Of a DNA stretch of 64,000 nucleotides, positions 23,568 through 36,617 are shown in pieces. The number at the start of each line of letters is the position of its first letter. Positions within the stretch are counted from its first letter, which is position 1. The position numbers and the translations under genes are program-made. The stretch spans positions 162,481,310 through 162,545,309 of the forward strand of contig NC_134837.1 in assembly GCF_004210375.1 (NCBI RefSeq), read 5' to 3'. Origin of the DNA: Tachypleus tridentatus (Eukaryota; Arthropoda; Merostomata; Xiphosura; Limulidae). A model generated the notes under the pieces. That model saw nothing but the letters and a program-made list of their open reading frames with translations, did no database searches and was not told the DNA's origin.

Positions 23568-26500
23568 GTGGCAACATGAAATAAAAAGAGTTTTAGTAAA
23601 TTAATGAAATAATTTACCGTTCATACGTTAGCAGCCCAAAACTGGTCTTGTAAAGACCTTCGTTTGATGAAGTTTGTCAAGGCAACATTCTAAGAACTGA
23701 GATTAAAGTAATATATCAAAAGTATTCTGATATTATGATATATACTTAGACTTTGTGTCTGTAGAAATTAGGACTCACAAAACTTATTTCTTTACAATGA
23801 GTTCTTATTTTCACAAGATACAAGCTGAGTCATTCCGAACTTGGTAATCTAGAAAACGATGTTTTATAGCTCGGTCAGTCTGTAGCTCGTGCTTTGAGTT
23901 ATACCTTCAAAAGTTCTGCGATACTCTATCAGATTGTTCATAGTAAAGACGTGTACACGTGTCTCGTTCAAACAATCTTATCTGGCAATGTGTATATGAG
24001 TGTAGCGAACCCATTACATTCTGTACTGTTTAGTTTATCTGTGAGTTAACTCTACGTCCTCTTGGAGCTATTCTTAAGGTAACTTGTATAATCAAATTTA
24101 TGTTTGTTTAAACAGCCTGTGAGCAGATTTAATACGATGATCGTGCTTGTTGATAGAAAATACACGTGGTTGATGATGTCATATATGGAACTTGTGTTTT
24201 TCTTTTCTCAGTTTTCCGCTACATTACATGATATAAATATATAGTACAGTATTTACTCATTTTACACTATATTTCTTATTTATTCAGAACGTTTGCTGTA
24301 ATCCAATATATACTGCAATTCACACTTAAATAGCAGGGAATAGCAATTACTTAAATTATATAAGAATAACTGTTGGCGTTAACTTGTTTGAGTTCACTTA
24401 AAATGATATTACTGTTGTTAACTTCATTGATAAAAATACAAACATAATTATATATGATATTAAAAACAGATTCAGGGTTTGAAGTAAATGTAATCAGGCT
24501 TTTTAGTCATTTTAATGGAATGTTAAGCTTAAAAACTTTAACTGTAAAAGCAATACCTTTTACCCTCAAGGCTGACTTATACCCATTTGTTTTGGTTATC
24601 TTCACACTAATTGAAGGACGACATACGAAACAAATAGTTTCACCGAAGCTTCTTTATTTAACCAGAGAGTTGTGTTTTGTTTATTTAACGAATATTCGCT
24701 TTTCTTGGCTACGTAGGTTGGAGCGTCGAGTTACAAGACATCACGTGCAGTTCAACCAGCTGTATGAGATGTCGTTAACCACTTAACATATAAGGCCGTG
24801 CAAGATAAACTTAATCCGTTCCATCAGAATTTTACACAAAAATAAACGTGCCTGTTTGTTTTTTTGTTAGAAGTATTTCAATATGGTCTATTGAGTATTT
24901 TCCGGTTGGTTTTTTTTATAAGATTTTACCCCGAAATAAACACAAGAAAAACTAGCTCACGCTCATATAACGAACGATGTATCAGTTATTGTACAAAGAA
25001 AAATCTAATTATTTCTAACATTTAATTAATCAGTGCGACTTACTCACGTTGAGCATTAATCGTACTTTTTATGAAAAATGCTCCAGGTCGTGGTTTTATT
25101 CATCTAGAGTCTGATGGCTGTGATTACGTATTGACGGCTGACACCAAGATTTCCATTGTAGCAAGCTGCTGCAAAACACGGTATGGTTGGACTTGAACAA
25201 CATGTTTTAACAGATTTTTCATAAACCTTCCATTGTATTCAGACTTCAGCCTCCAAGACTGAAAGCATAAAAGACCAATTGTATTGCGAAACCTGATAAG
25301 TATGCGGTAGAACAGAATTAATGATTATGTTTTAAACGCTCTCCTATGCGAGTTTTCCCGCTTTAATTAGGAATATTGAAGGTTCCGTCTTCAAAATGAT
25401 GTGTAAGTTGGCTCCGCTTCTTGTAGCAATCTTACCGTACTAATGTCCTTCCTCTGAATGTAATGCGACACCTAAGTACCTAGGCTGTGGCGACACATTA
25501 CTGAGTTAGCGTATGAACTGAGATTCACTATCTGTACGATTAATATAAAGAACTGAAACTGCATCACACTTTGGATTAATTTATCGTTTGTCTGCTCGTA
25601 CTGGGCAAAAGGCCTCATCAGTACTGGCTATAGAAGATATAGTGTGAATGACATATTATTATACAATCACTTTTTTTTTTTACTTTAGAAAGTTTTATTA
25701 ATAACTTAAAGCAAATTTAGCCACACTGTGTTATTTGAGTGTCTCTTGAGAACGTGTTTAAAACTTAAGTTCTAGACGACAAAAATATTTTTAAGTATGT
25801 TAAGCATTTTTAGACTGTAACCATCACCTGATAAAGATGTTTTTTGTTTTCTTATCCATTTATAACAACTTAAGCATTTGTGTGAAACTTACAGACTACT
25901 GGATAACATTACTACAGTTGTGGTCATCATACGTGTTTATGGTTTCCTATTATATTTAAAAATTCGGAAGATAGACAGCAGTTCAGTTTCCTTTGAATGT
26001 ATTTATAGTTCCAAATGATGCATTAATTACATCATCAGTTTTTAAATATTCTGCAAGTTATGCTAGTTGGTTTAAGAACATATCTGTTCAGATTATTGGT
26101 TTATAAAACAGAAACATCAATGTCAGTACAAAGTTGGTTTAAGAAAATATCTGTTCAGATTATTGGTTTATAAAACAGAAACGTCAATACCAGTACAAAG
26201 ACTGTAGTGTTTCTTTGCCTGTTCTCAGTGTAGCTTCGTTTCGGAAAACGCCTAAAAAAAAATCTGTTTTTGGATCTTAAGGTGTCACCGACCTCGAGGA
26301 TCAAATTATTGGCTTAAGAACTGCTGACACTGTAACTTTCTTAACATTCCAGACGTCAGTAATGAGAGGGAATTAATTTATGAAGGGAATGTTAAGTTTA
26401 GGTAGTGGATAAAAAGTTGTTTACATATTTTGCTTAACATATAGTTTATAGATAGTTGTATTCAATGTATTTTAATTTAAAAAATTCTTATTTTCATCTC

Positions 26501-26760
26501 TCGTACTTTTTAAATTGTTAGTTATTTGATACAATTTTAAACAGAACAAATACTGTGAATTAATAAAATTCGTAGGTAGTTTGGATATCTTTATTTGAAT
26601 ATCCAATGTTACTGAAACAATAAACACTTGGAGGGGGTTGAAGGATATCGAAATTTGTTTTCAACTACTTTATATATAGGATGTTAACAATTAATTTTTT
26701 TTACTGAAATCGAAAGTTTGGTTAGGTTCGTTTTAATTGTTAAAAATTAACTTCGTGAAT
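23568..26760. other. no gene recognised; SINE-free stretch
   Basis: About 3.2 kb without SINEs. A 110-codon plus-strand frame (24454-24786) has no recognisable domain. A small tandem duplication at 26066-26199 is listed separately. Confidence 0.4.
26066..26199. repeat. 67-bp tandem duplication
   Basis: Two adjacent copies start GTTGGTTTAAGAA at 26066 and 26133 and share TATCTGTTCAGATTATTGGT. They differ at only a few bases, so the duplication is young. Confidence 0.9.
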
Positions 26761-27033
26761 GTTTGTTTGGTTTGAATTTCACGCAAAACTACATAAGGGC
26801 TATCTGCGCTAGCCATTCCTAATTTAGCAGTGTAAGACTAGAGGGAAGGCAGCTAGTCATCACCACCCATCGCCAACTCTTGGGCTACTCTTTTCCAACG
26901 AATAATTGGATTAACCGTCATATTATAACGCCACCACGGCTGAAAGGACGAGGATGTCTGATGTGACGGGGATTTGAACCCGCAACTCTCAGATTACTAG
27001 TCGCGTACATTAACCACCTGGCTATGCCGGGCC
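26761..27033 (-). mobile_element. SINE family A, full-length copy
   Basis: From GTTTGTTTGG tail to the GGCCCGGCATAGCCAGG head on the element strand. Several changes lie in the head, and box B is GGGTTCAAATCCCC. No target duplication is recognised. Confidence 0.92.
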
Positions 27034-27192
27034 AGTGGATTTTAGTTTGTTGGTTTATTTCTTCTAATATTGCTAGTACAGATAAGGAGTAATTCAGGGG
27101 AAATATTCTGAAATAAAAGCGTTTAAAATTGTGAATTTTCAACATTTATCATTACACAAGTGGTAAAGGTGTTAAAAAAATAAACGTTAGCT

Positions 27193-27317
27193 GGTTGTTG
27201 TTTTCAATCAAGCGCAAAGCTACACAACGGGCTATCTGTGCTCTGCCCACTACGAGTATCAAAAGCCGGTTTTTAGCGTTGTAAGTCCGCAGACATACCG
27301 CTGAGCCACTGGGGGGC
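27193..27317 (-). mobile_element. SINE family B, full-length copy
   Basis: Family B on its own strand reads CCCCCCAGTGGCTCAGCGGT, GTCTGCGGACTTACAACGCT, a variant of the GTTTCGATACCC box B, GGGCAGAGCACAGATAGCCC and AGCTTTGCGCTTGATTG. This copy is nearly complete. Confidence 0.9.
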
Positions 27318-27592
27318 ACGTTATATGGTTACAGAAAGAGCAACAAATTTTAAAGACTGATTTGTTACTAAACAGACCAAAATAAAATGTAGATAAATAA
27401 TAATTCTCTCTTTGAAATATGTGCGTAAATAAATGAGGGAAACGTTAACTCATTAAATCGTAATTACAGTGGTAATTTTAAAATGTTAATTTTCAATATT
27501 ATAAAGAATAGAATTTTCTACCCCTTCATAGACAAAAGTTAAAACTTGAATAACTTGTAATGAGATTCAATGTGATGGACACATAGTTTTTG

Positions 27593-27870
27593 TTTGTTTG
27601 TTTTTGAATTTCGCACAAAGCTACTCGAGGGCTATCTTTGCTAGCCGTCCCTAATTTAGTAGTGTAAGACAAGAGGGAAGGCAGCTAGTCATCACAACCC
27701 ATCGCCAACTCTTGGGCTATTCTTTTACCAACGAATAGTGGGATTGACCGTACATTATAACGCCCCCACGGCTGAAAGGGCGAGCATGTTTGGCGCGACG
27801 GGTATGCGAACCCGCGACCCTCAGATTACGAGTCGCACGCCATAACACACTTGGCCATGTTGGGCCGTGT
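27593..27870 (-). mobile_element. SINE family A, full-length copy with 13-bp TSD
   Basis: Complete from the GTTT tail to the GGCCCAACATGGCCAAG head. The target duplication CACATAGTTTTTG is at 27580-27592 and 27871-27883. Confidence 0.95.
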
Positions 27871-28218
27871 CACATAGTTTTTGATTAGACACAGTGTTAA
27901 GTTAATAGATAATAGTATTGGATAATAAAATGACTTAATAACAAAAAATATAAATCAATATAAGTAATTTTTTGTGTGTTTCAAGGTAATATGCAGTAAA
28001 CAAACAAACCTGAAATAATTATTCAAATAATACTAGCCTGCGATTATTTTATTGTCTTTAAATTTTTAGATGTTCTACAATAATTCCTGTGCGCTGAATC
28101 CGAAAACCATATCCATTTTTCTCCATTACGAAAAGATTTTACACAAAGCATCAAATGTTATAACATAATACACAAAAGAAAAACTACAACACGTAGTTTT
28201 GAGACTAAAAGACGAAGA

Positions 28219-28498
28219 GGCCCTGCAAGGCCAGGTGGGTTAAGGCGTTCGACTCGTAATCTGAGGGTCACGGGTTCGAATCCCCGTCGCACCAAACATG
28301 CTCGCCCTTTCAGCCGTGGGGACGTTATAATGTTACAGTCAATCTCACTATTCGTTGGTAAAAGAGTAGCCCAAGAGTTGGTGATGGGTGGTGATGACTA
28401 GCTGCTTTCCCTCTAGTCTTACACTGCTAAATTAGGGACGGCTAGCGCAGATAGCCCTCGTATAGCTTTGCGCGAAATTCAAAAACAAACAAACAAAC
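28219..28498 (+). mobile_element. SINE family A, full-length copy
   Basis: Head CAAGGCCAGGTGGGTTAAGG, threonine-like loop CTCGTAA, box B GGGTTCGAATCCCCG, tail (CAAA)n. A short flanking pair AAAGACG is seen at 28208 and 28499. Confidence 0.94.
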
Positions 28499-28591
28499 AA
28501 AGACGTAGATTTCACACATACACACACATAAAATCAGAATAAATGAGGATATAGATTCATCTGACATCAATGTTCTTCCCTTTTCTTCTTC

Positions 28592-28720
28592 TTGGGGGCA
28601 TCAACGGCATGTCTGCGAACATACAACGCTAGAATTCGGGTTTAGATACCCGTGGTGGGCAGAGCACAGATAGCCCATTGTGTGGCTTTGTGCTTAACTG
28701 CAAGCTACAACAACAACAAT
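28592..28720 (+). mobile_element. SINE family B, full-length copy
   Basis: CGGCATGTCTGCGAACATAC, box B GGGTTTAGATACCC, GGGCAGAGCACAGATAGCCC, TGGCTTTGTGCTTAACTG and a CAA-rich tail. Confidence 0.9.
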
Positions 28721-28811
28721 TTTTGCTAACAAACATAATAACAAAAAATGTTCATTGTGATAAACTAAATAATAATTTGATCTAAGTAAGAGTTTTTTCA
28801 TCTTCCCTATT

Positions 28812-28862
28812 TGTAGCGCATATAGCCCTCTTGTAGCTTTGCACGAAATTCAAAACAAATTT
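28812..28862 (+). mobile_element. SINE family A tail fragment
   Basis: Only GCGCATATAGCCCTCTTGTA, then GCTTTGCACGAAATTC and a CAAA tail remain. Confidence 0.75.
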
Positions 28863-28895
28863 GAATAATTTGTATAAAATCCTTACGTGATAGAA

Positions 28896-28914
28896 ATATA
28901 TATATATATATATA
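28896..28914. repeat. (TA)n microsatellite
   Basis: About nine TA repeats, uninterrupted. Confidence 0.9.
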
Positions 28915-29082
28915 CATTATTTTCGAGTTTATTTTATTGTCTGAATTATAGAAAATATGTTATTAAAACTAAAACAACTTATATGAAGTTTAAATTCGCA
29001 GGTCTGTGTGATCTATAACCAGAAAAAGCTGTTAGAAACACATCATACTGCTATATTTAAACAGATAGCAAGTAATAACTAA

Positions 29083-29168
29083 AACTCTGCTGTCTGTTGT
29101 GTCCACCGAAGGGAATCGAATCCTGAATTTTATCGTTGTAAGTATATAAGTTTACCACCGTCCCACTA
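29083..29168 (-). mobile_element. SINE family C, partial diverged copy
   Basis: TGTCCACCGAAGGGAATCGA and TTTATCGTTGTAAGTATATA keep the box B and head pattern. The CA tail is missing. Confidence 0.75.
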
Positions 29169-29578
29169 CTAAAACAAACATCGATTACGAGAATTAAATT
29201 ACCAAACACTGTTAAAAGAGGCAAAAAACTCGATGTTCTTTGATGATATTACATGTGAAGAGATTTAACATATCGAACCTTATTAGCGCTGAAATTGTAT
29301 GTTTGGTCGACTTTTTTCCAGAAGCACATTTCGTATAAAGGTATGGTAATATTATAGTATTTATTCTAAATTATTCTTTATTCTGTATATGTACAGATTT
29401 TACGTAACGAGAAAGTCGTAAACTTGATTTCGTTTTAGCTGTCTGTTCTAGATCGTGAACATTTGTGTCCTTCAATGCTACCATAACGTGATATGTAGAG
29501 GTTATGGTTTCACCTGTGTTGTAGTGAAAATTTCTGTCACTGTGTAGCGCTAGTCACTCTGGGTAAATGCGAGGTTTA

Positions 29579-29853
29579 TGTTTGTTTTTCGAATTTCGCG
29601 CAAAGCTACTCGAGGGTTATCTGCACTAGCCGTCCCTAATTTAGCAGTGTAAGACTAGAGGGAAGGCGGCTAGTCATCACCAATCGCCGCCAAACCTTGG
29701 GCTATTCTTTGACCAACGGATAGTGGGATTGACGGACACATTATAACGTCCTCACGGCTGAAAGGGCGAGCATGTTTGACGTGACGGGGATTCGAACCCG
29801 CGACCCTCAGATTACGAGTCGAGTGTATTAACCACCTGACTATGCCGGGCCTG
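29579..29853 (-). mobile_element. SINE family A, full-length copy
   Basis: Complete, with a well kept box B (GGATTCGAACCCGCG on the plus strand). The flanks share only a weak TGCG..GGTTT match. Confidence 0.93.
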
Positions 29854-31062
29854 TGCGGTTTCTTTCGAACTAAGGTGCGTTGGTTTAAACAGTTCATGAC
29901 ATAGATGCAACTTGAACAGTTGAATTTAGAAGTTCCAGAAACAAGTTATTGTTCTGCAAAAGTTACTTAAAATTCATACAATGAGTTTGTGTTTTTAGTG
30001 TCGTAATGAAGACTGATCATTTTGTGTTTTTACTTTGTGAGCAGTCTCATTTAACATCATAACTCAGTTAGTCAGAGATTTAATATTTTTCATAGATCAC
30101 TATCTTGATCGAATCTCCAATTATCTCGAGGAGTAACTCAGTCACTGGTTAATCAGATGTGTGTTATTTGCGAAAAAAAAAAAAAAGAGATTGTGAGCCT
30201 AGCCTATAGAAAAACATGTGTAGAAAGAAAGACATAAATATCGGTGTGAAAACGAGCAAAAACAAACAGCTCTTTAATATGCAAAATAATTTCTGAATGT
30301 CTATCTGTTAGACTATTTATTATGCTGTTCTATGTTAAACTAAAATAAATGTTATAAAATTTATTCAAGTAAAATTAAAATAAACTACTTTGAAAAATAA
30401 AAGGGTGAACTGATAGATACAAAGTATACATACAATCAGTAAGTTTCACAGTGAGAAAAACATTTAGTTAAACTACAATACTTTTGTCTCTTTCAACTTT
30501 GAAAGGAACTTGCTCGAAGGCGCCAAAACTGCTCTCACATGCCACATTCTCTCCATAGCTGATTGATTGGTTTAATACTCGTGTGAGAAGTTAACAGTAG
30601 TCGGAAATGTTTACTTCATGTGAAAATTGTAAAAACAATTTTCTATAAATAGGCTAAAGTATGGTACAATACAACTATTTTCATGAACTAGTATATAGTT
30701 TCTATAATGGATTTTGCTACAAAAGTAACACCTACAACTGAATTGGAACATAACCTCGACCCAATTTAGTGGGTTCTGAATTAGAACAACAGTAAGTACG
30801 AAACAACACCATAGGAGAGTGAGACACGTGGCATTTTCATATCACTCTTACATACTGTTTCAATGAAAGTTATATGTGTGTTAAATTCACTTGTACATTT
30901 TATTTCTGCTTTACAAATTAAGAAGGTTCAGGAATCGAACATATATCTAAAAGATTTAGCATTCGTCAATAACTATGGTTACCAAAATCCACACACCAGA
31001 GTTTTTTTTTTTTATCGGGAAAATGTAATGAGCCTGTGCAAAGTGCAGTGAATAGATTGACT
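29854..31062. other. no gene recognised
   Basis: AT-rich DNA with only an A run near 30172. No domain or splice structure was seen. Confidence 0.4.
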
Positions 31063-31177
31063 CTGGTCTCACGGTGGATCAGATGTAAGTTTTATGGACT
31101 TACAATATTAAAATTCAGGGTTGATTACCCGCAACTGGCAGGGCGCAAACAGCCCATTATGTAGCTTTGCGATAAAA
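31063..31177 (+). mobile_element. SINE family B, diverged copy
   Basis: AGTTTTATGGACTTACAATA, GGGTTGATTACCC, GGCAGGGCGCAAACAGCCCA and TGTAGCTTTGCGAT. Many changes mark it as old. Confidence 0.8.
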
Positions 31178-31512
31178 ACAAATAAATATTGTCTCCCTCC
31201 AATCCTCCAACACTTATTTATGTGATTGTATTTGACTTTAAAAGGACATTTGGAAATGGAAGGAAAGTAACTTCTCAAGACATTTCTCATACACTCCAAT
31301 GAGCAGCATTTTCATAAAATCTGGGCTCACCCACTTAATGCAGGATAAAAAAACAAAAAACATTATACCTGGATCTAAGAATCTATGTAGTCATGTTAAT
31401 AAAATACCTAATGCGAATTTAAAAATGCATAAGAAAAAGTTGCTTAAAAACTTAATACGCACCATTGCAGAATCAGTTCCTTGGACTTTTAATATACAGT
31501 TTTTAAGCTAAG

Positions 31513-31770
31513 ACTACAGCGGTCTAGTGGTTCACGCCCATTACTGCCTCCTCAAATATTTTAATTTGCGTTTCACATCCTGGTGTTGTGGATACATTAT
31601 AAGAATCATGATCAAGTTTTATTATTCGATATGATAAGAGTAACGCAAAAGTTGGCGGAGAGTAGTGTTGATTAGCTGTTTTCTCTTTAGTCTATAACTT
31701 CAAAATTAAGGACGGATAGAGCAAATAGACTTTGAGCATATTTGTGCTAAATCAAAGAAACAAACAACTA
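31513..31770 (+). mobile_element. old SINE with family A core and a different tRNA-like head
   Basis: The head starts CAGCGGTCTAGTGGTTCACG and lacks the threonine-like loop. The middle keeps the A core: CATTATAAGAATCATG, TATTCGATATGATAAGAGTA, GTTGGCGGAGAGTAGTG, GATTAGCTG and TTAAGGACGGATAGAGCAAA. Confidence 0.65.
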
Positions 31771-32340
31771 ATAATCATTCTTCAACTGTTGAACAGTAAA
31801 TTCTCTAAAAACATAAAATAACACTGCTGCTAGTTGGCTCAGTGGAAGAAAAAATTACTTAAATAGAATCGACACTAAAATAAAAGAAAAACAGATAAAG
31901 TTTGTTTATAGGTTACTAGTAATTTAAAACTTTATTACTAGAATGAAACATTTTAACAATATATTTAAAAAGAGAGGTAACCAAGATAATGACATAGACA
32001 TGCAAAGTTTCTTTTTTTATTATTAGACATTCCTTGCTGAACATTATATCTACACGTCGGTTGCATCGACAAAATAAAAGATTCGAGTATATGATCGATA
32101 TGCATGTTTCTTGTGACTCAAGAGAATCGAAGAAGATCGTAGCCTTATTTAAACTGTATTTATAGTTTTTGTCTCAGTTATACCCTCTGATTTTAATCTC
32201 TCTTTTAGCTTCAACATGTTCTCTAATTATTTCTTCTTCTTTTTTCTAACTTCACCCTGGCCAGTAATTTTGTTTTGTCTCTTTTAACGTCAGCTTAGAT
32301 TGAAATTCTATTTTCTTTTCTATCGTCAGCATATATTAAC

Positions 32341-32760
32341 ATTAACCCCGCCTCTCATTCTTCTAAAGTCAGTTTAACCTCTGTTTATGTCCCTCTCAAC
32401 TTTAACCCAGCGTTTGATTCTTCTGACGTCAGTTTAGGTTCTATTTATGTTCCTCTCAACTTTAACCCAGCGGTTGATTATTTTAACGTCAGTTTAAGCT
32501 CTATTTATGTGCCTCTCAACTTTAACCCAGCGTTTGATTATTCGAACGTCAATTTAAGCTATATTTATGTTCCTCTTAACCTTAATCCAGCGTCTGATTA
32601 TTCTAACGTCAGTTTAAGCTCTATTTATGTTCCTCTCAACCTTAACCCAGCGTCTAATTATTTTAACGTCAATTTAAGCTCTATTTATATTCCTCTCAAC
32701 TTTAACCTAACATCTGGTTATTCTGACGTCAATTTAGGCTCTATTTACGTTCCCTATCAA
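32341..32760. repeat. 60-bp tandem array, 7 units, with degenerate flanks
   Basis: Seven units of exactly 60 bp follow one another. The pattern is TTTAACCCAGCGTCTGATTA, TTCTAACGTCAGTTTAAGCT, CTATTTATGTTCCTCTCAAC. Looser CTTCAGCCTAGC-type relatives extend from about 32180 to 33060. Because 60 is divisible by three, one plus-strand frame stays open from about 32300 to 32766 and reads a 20-residue repeat like VPLNFNPASDYSNVSLSSIY. That frame has no ATG, and units differ as often at amino-acid-changing sites as at silent ones, so I do not call a gene. Confidence 0.85.
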
Positions 32761-33060
32761 CTTTGACTCCGTCTCTGATTATTTGTTTCTTCTAACTTCA
32801 GCCTAGCTTCTAATTCTTCTTCCTCTCTTGCTATTTTTACTTCATTCTAGTGTTAAATATTGTTCATTCTCTCTTTCTCACTTCAGTCTGGCCTCTAATT
32901 CCCTTTTCTGTTGCTCTTTCTCTCTCTTTTAGCTTCAGCCTAGCCTTGAATTCTTTTTTTTCTCTCTCTCTCCTTTAGCTCCAACCTAGCGTCTAAATTA
33001 TTTTGTGTTTCTTCTGACTTCAGACTATTTAAGCTCCAGCATATCTTATTCTTGTCTGAC

Positions 33061-36000
33061 GCCAAAGCTCAACTAGGATACTACATTACAAAACATAATA
33101 CAAACACACGTACCCCTCCAACCAAGCTGAACTAGTTTAAACTAGTTGAAATTTCATGGCTGTTGTGTCTTCTCTATAAATAAATAAACGCTAATAACAT
33201 ATAGATTTTTTTTTTAAATTAAGAAGTTAAATATCATTATCAGTATTTGTAAGTTATTGAGAAAAAATAAACGTATAAAAATGAAATATATAAGTACAGT
33301 TTGTCTTTGACTTTAAGTTTAACCTTTGCTGGGTCTCCTTCTATCTACTGATTAACGTCATCAGGAAAGTAGCAAAATAACATAATCGAAATCAAAATAT
33401 GGACAACAATGTGTGATATTTTAAACTTCAATCCCATTTTATGAGCTTCCATCAAGAAGGGGGTTAAATACACTATTTATTAAAATATTCTGGTCACTAT
33501 TTGATACAGAATTACAGTTTCACTAAAGAAACTTAAAAATAATGGTACAACACATTAGCCTCCAGATATGTCTTTATTGTAGTTGCTGTTTGATTTTTTT
33601 TTACCATATTCTCACTATAGAAACGCTACTTTACGCGCCTTGAATTTAAGATACATAATGAACAATTCAAAATGAAAGAGAAATCTGCTCTCCTTGATTT
33701 AGATGTCGGATATTAAGCCTGTGAGTTTATCTTACTTCACCTGCTGCATTCGGTATTAAAATTCAAACTTTATACTTAATAATATATTAAGTTACAAGTA
33801 CGTTTCATTCCCTTGATTGGTAACAAATATATAACATCAAACTTCATCATCGTGAAGTTAGGTGATTAAAATAAGTACAGATACACATAGATTTAAGACG
33901 TCATATGTGTGTGCTGGATTGTTTATGTAAAAAAAATTCATGTACTGAACTAAGTTGCCTTAAAGTAACACATTAAACCAGGACTCACTTTACCCCTATG
34001 GTATTTTTAGTTAAAACCGATTCTCCGACAAGATAGAAATAAAATGTATTGCAACAAATGCAAAGTTCACCCAGAAACTTTATAAGAGGATTTTGTGTAA
34101 GATAATATAACTGAGTTTCTTTCCTTAGAGGGAAAATAATGGGTCTAGATTCTTGCTGAAATAAAAAAAAATAAACAAAAGAACTCAGTGCACGTGGTTA
34201 CATTGACAGGCAGATAGGCCGTTCTTCTATCCAGTGGATGTTCAGTCCTGTAGCTTTTCTTCTTTCAAAGTTGAGCGCTGAAACACCAAACAAGAATATT
34301 TTCCAGTAAAAAAAAAAGATTAAGATCATCTAGGGAGAAAATTGGGCTAAAAAGCGTGCCTATGTTCAAAATGTTAACTCGCTTTCTATGTCAAATAGAC
34401 AAGATCATCACGTGACCTCTATTTCCTGACAGCATCTGTCAGTTTCAATCGACGTCATAATAGGTCAGCAAATGTTAATTGAGAAGGTACTAAACCAATG
34501 ATATGCCCCCATATCACTTCCTGTATCGATAATTTTTTATAACGTTTGCTATTTAAGTAACATCTTTCAACCATATTGTTTCTTTATACTTGTATTGTGA
34601 CTCGGTGGTTAAGAAAATATGTATTACTTTTATATGATTTGTGTCGTGTGTAAGTACAATTAATTTTTCAATGAAATATTTTATTGCTGTTAGTTTTGTA
34701 CCTTTCATGGAATTGAAAGAAAATTTTCCGTTTTCCACCAAACATCTGATGTCATCGTAGATGTCATATTTTCGTTCCTAACGAATTAGTGTATCATATC
34801 GATAGCTATATCTTTAGTATTCTCATTAAGTGTTACACATTTAATGCTGAAGATTTCTATCAGGTGAGATCATGGCTATTGATATTAGAGTATGATAAGA
34901 AAGGTTTCATAGAATAAAAATTAGTTAAGATATGTTTAAAAGCTTCAGAGACTTTTAAACTGGAATATAAAGATATCTCATTGTTACTCAAAACGAATTT
35001 CTATTTTGCATCATGTGAGAATTTTAAATCTCTGCGTAGTACTATTATAATTTATTAATTAATTATCAAGATGCTGATGTAGGCAAGAAATAACAATAAT
35101 TAGCGCAGATAATCTCGTTGATTTGCACCGTTGAATTACAACCAACAAACAAAAAATTAATCCAGTAATGAACACAGCTAATTAATGTGTTTCATTACAT
35201 CCATACTCATCAATTAGGATACATTCTTTCATCATTTGAGTACCCTCGCGGTTAACAATATTTTCAGCAGTAATCCATATAATACCTCAGGAAATTCCAC
35301 CAACTTAAGATATTTAGGTTACCCCTAACAACACAGAACAATATTTCTAATAAAAGTACAATAATAGAAAAATAAAATTAAAAATATTAAAATTAGATAT
35401 AAGTTAAATAAAGTATTAAAATTTGATATATTAGACAGTGTAACCAATACTGTTATTAAAAGTAACACTTCATTTTGGGAACAAATACCAGCTGTTGGTT
35501 TTGACTGCTGTTAATGAAGTTGGTGTTGAAGAAAGAATAAAATAGAACCTACAAAACACCGGTCGATTTTTTATTTTGTTTTATTATAATGTTATGTATG
35601 TGTGTGTGCTTGTAAATCCGCATTCCCCGAACCCAATTCTGGTTGGAATTTTGTAATCTTCATCGCATTTGTGATTTAGCAAATAAATAGACTATATTAT
35701 TATAAATTATAATGAATGTATGTGGCTGTTACAAAATGTTTAGGGGAAGGAAGAAAGATGACAAAAGTGAACACATTTCACTTTGTTCAGAGGTGTAATT
35801 CATTCGAAGAGTTATAGAGATTGTTTGGGCAGGAACAATCGTCTCTAGTGGCCGAGGTACAAAATTCCATATCTGATGAAAAGTTACGAAGTTTCACAAC
35901 TGCAAATTTGGCTTTCATTATGTGAAATTTTATCTGAAAAAACAAGAAATGTCAGGCCTAACACCTCTTTTGAAACTTGTGAAAGAAAACATAGTGCAAT

Positions 36001-36328
36001 ATATATCTTGATGCAACTGGTAAAATTTTACAAACTTACTCCCAAAATTAACCACCACGAAAACTTAACAGCTCCATAGCAAATTTCTTCTTTCTTACTT
36101 CTTAGGCAAGTTTTTATTTTAAAAGCTAGATGGAACACTTGGGAGTTTATGAGTTTTAAAGCACTACTTAAAAAACGAAAGATAAGTTGGTTGAAATTTT
36201 CTTAACGAATTTTATTTTAAAGAAAGGAAAAAAATTCGCTTACCAAGTTATCGTTATTTTTAATTTGTAGACAATTATCTTTCTTGGTGTGACCAAAGAT
36301 TTTCTGCTCCATGCATTATACTGATAAC
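33061..36328. other. no gene recognised
   Basis: AT-rich DNA without full SINEs, apart from the tail fragment at 35098-35153. Short frames (34553-34741 and 35876-36079) show no domain. Confidence 0.4.
35098..35153 (+). mobile_element. SINE family A tail fragment
   Basis: TTAGCGCAGATAATCTCGTT, then a decayed GATTTGCACCGTTGAATTAC and a CAAACAAA tail. Confidence 0.6.
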
Positions 36329-36339
36329 CTGTCCTTTGA

Positions 36340-36617
36340 TTTTATTTTGTTTCTTTGGAATTTCGCGCAAAGCTACACGACGGCTATCTGCGCTACCCGT
36401 CCCTAATTTAGCAATGTAAGACTAGAGAGAAGAAGCTAGTCATCACCACCCACCGCCACTTTTGGGCTACTCATTTATCAACGAATTGTGGGATTGACTG
36501 TAACGTTATAACATCCCTAAGAATGAAAGGGTGAACATGTTTGGTGTGATTGGGATTCGAACCTGCGCCTCTCAGATTACGAATCGAGTACCTTAACCAC
36601 TTGGTCATGTCGGATTT
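36340..36617 (-). mobile_element. SINE family A, full-length copy with imperfect 11-bp TSD
   Basis: Complete but with many changes (GGATTCGAACCTGCGC at box B). Flanks CTGTCCTTTGA (36329-36339) and CTGTTCTTTGA (36618-36628) match at 10 of 11 bases. Confidence 0.92.

Noticed and set aside
24454-24786. 110-codon plus-strand frame
   Set aside because: Codon use follows AT-rich background, with no domain and no splice context.
28240-28290. tRNA-Thr(CGU)-like sequences, here and in other family A copies
   Set aside because: They are SINE heads. Each is followed by the family core and tail, and none stands alone as a tRNA gene.
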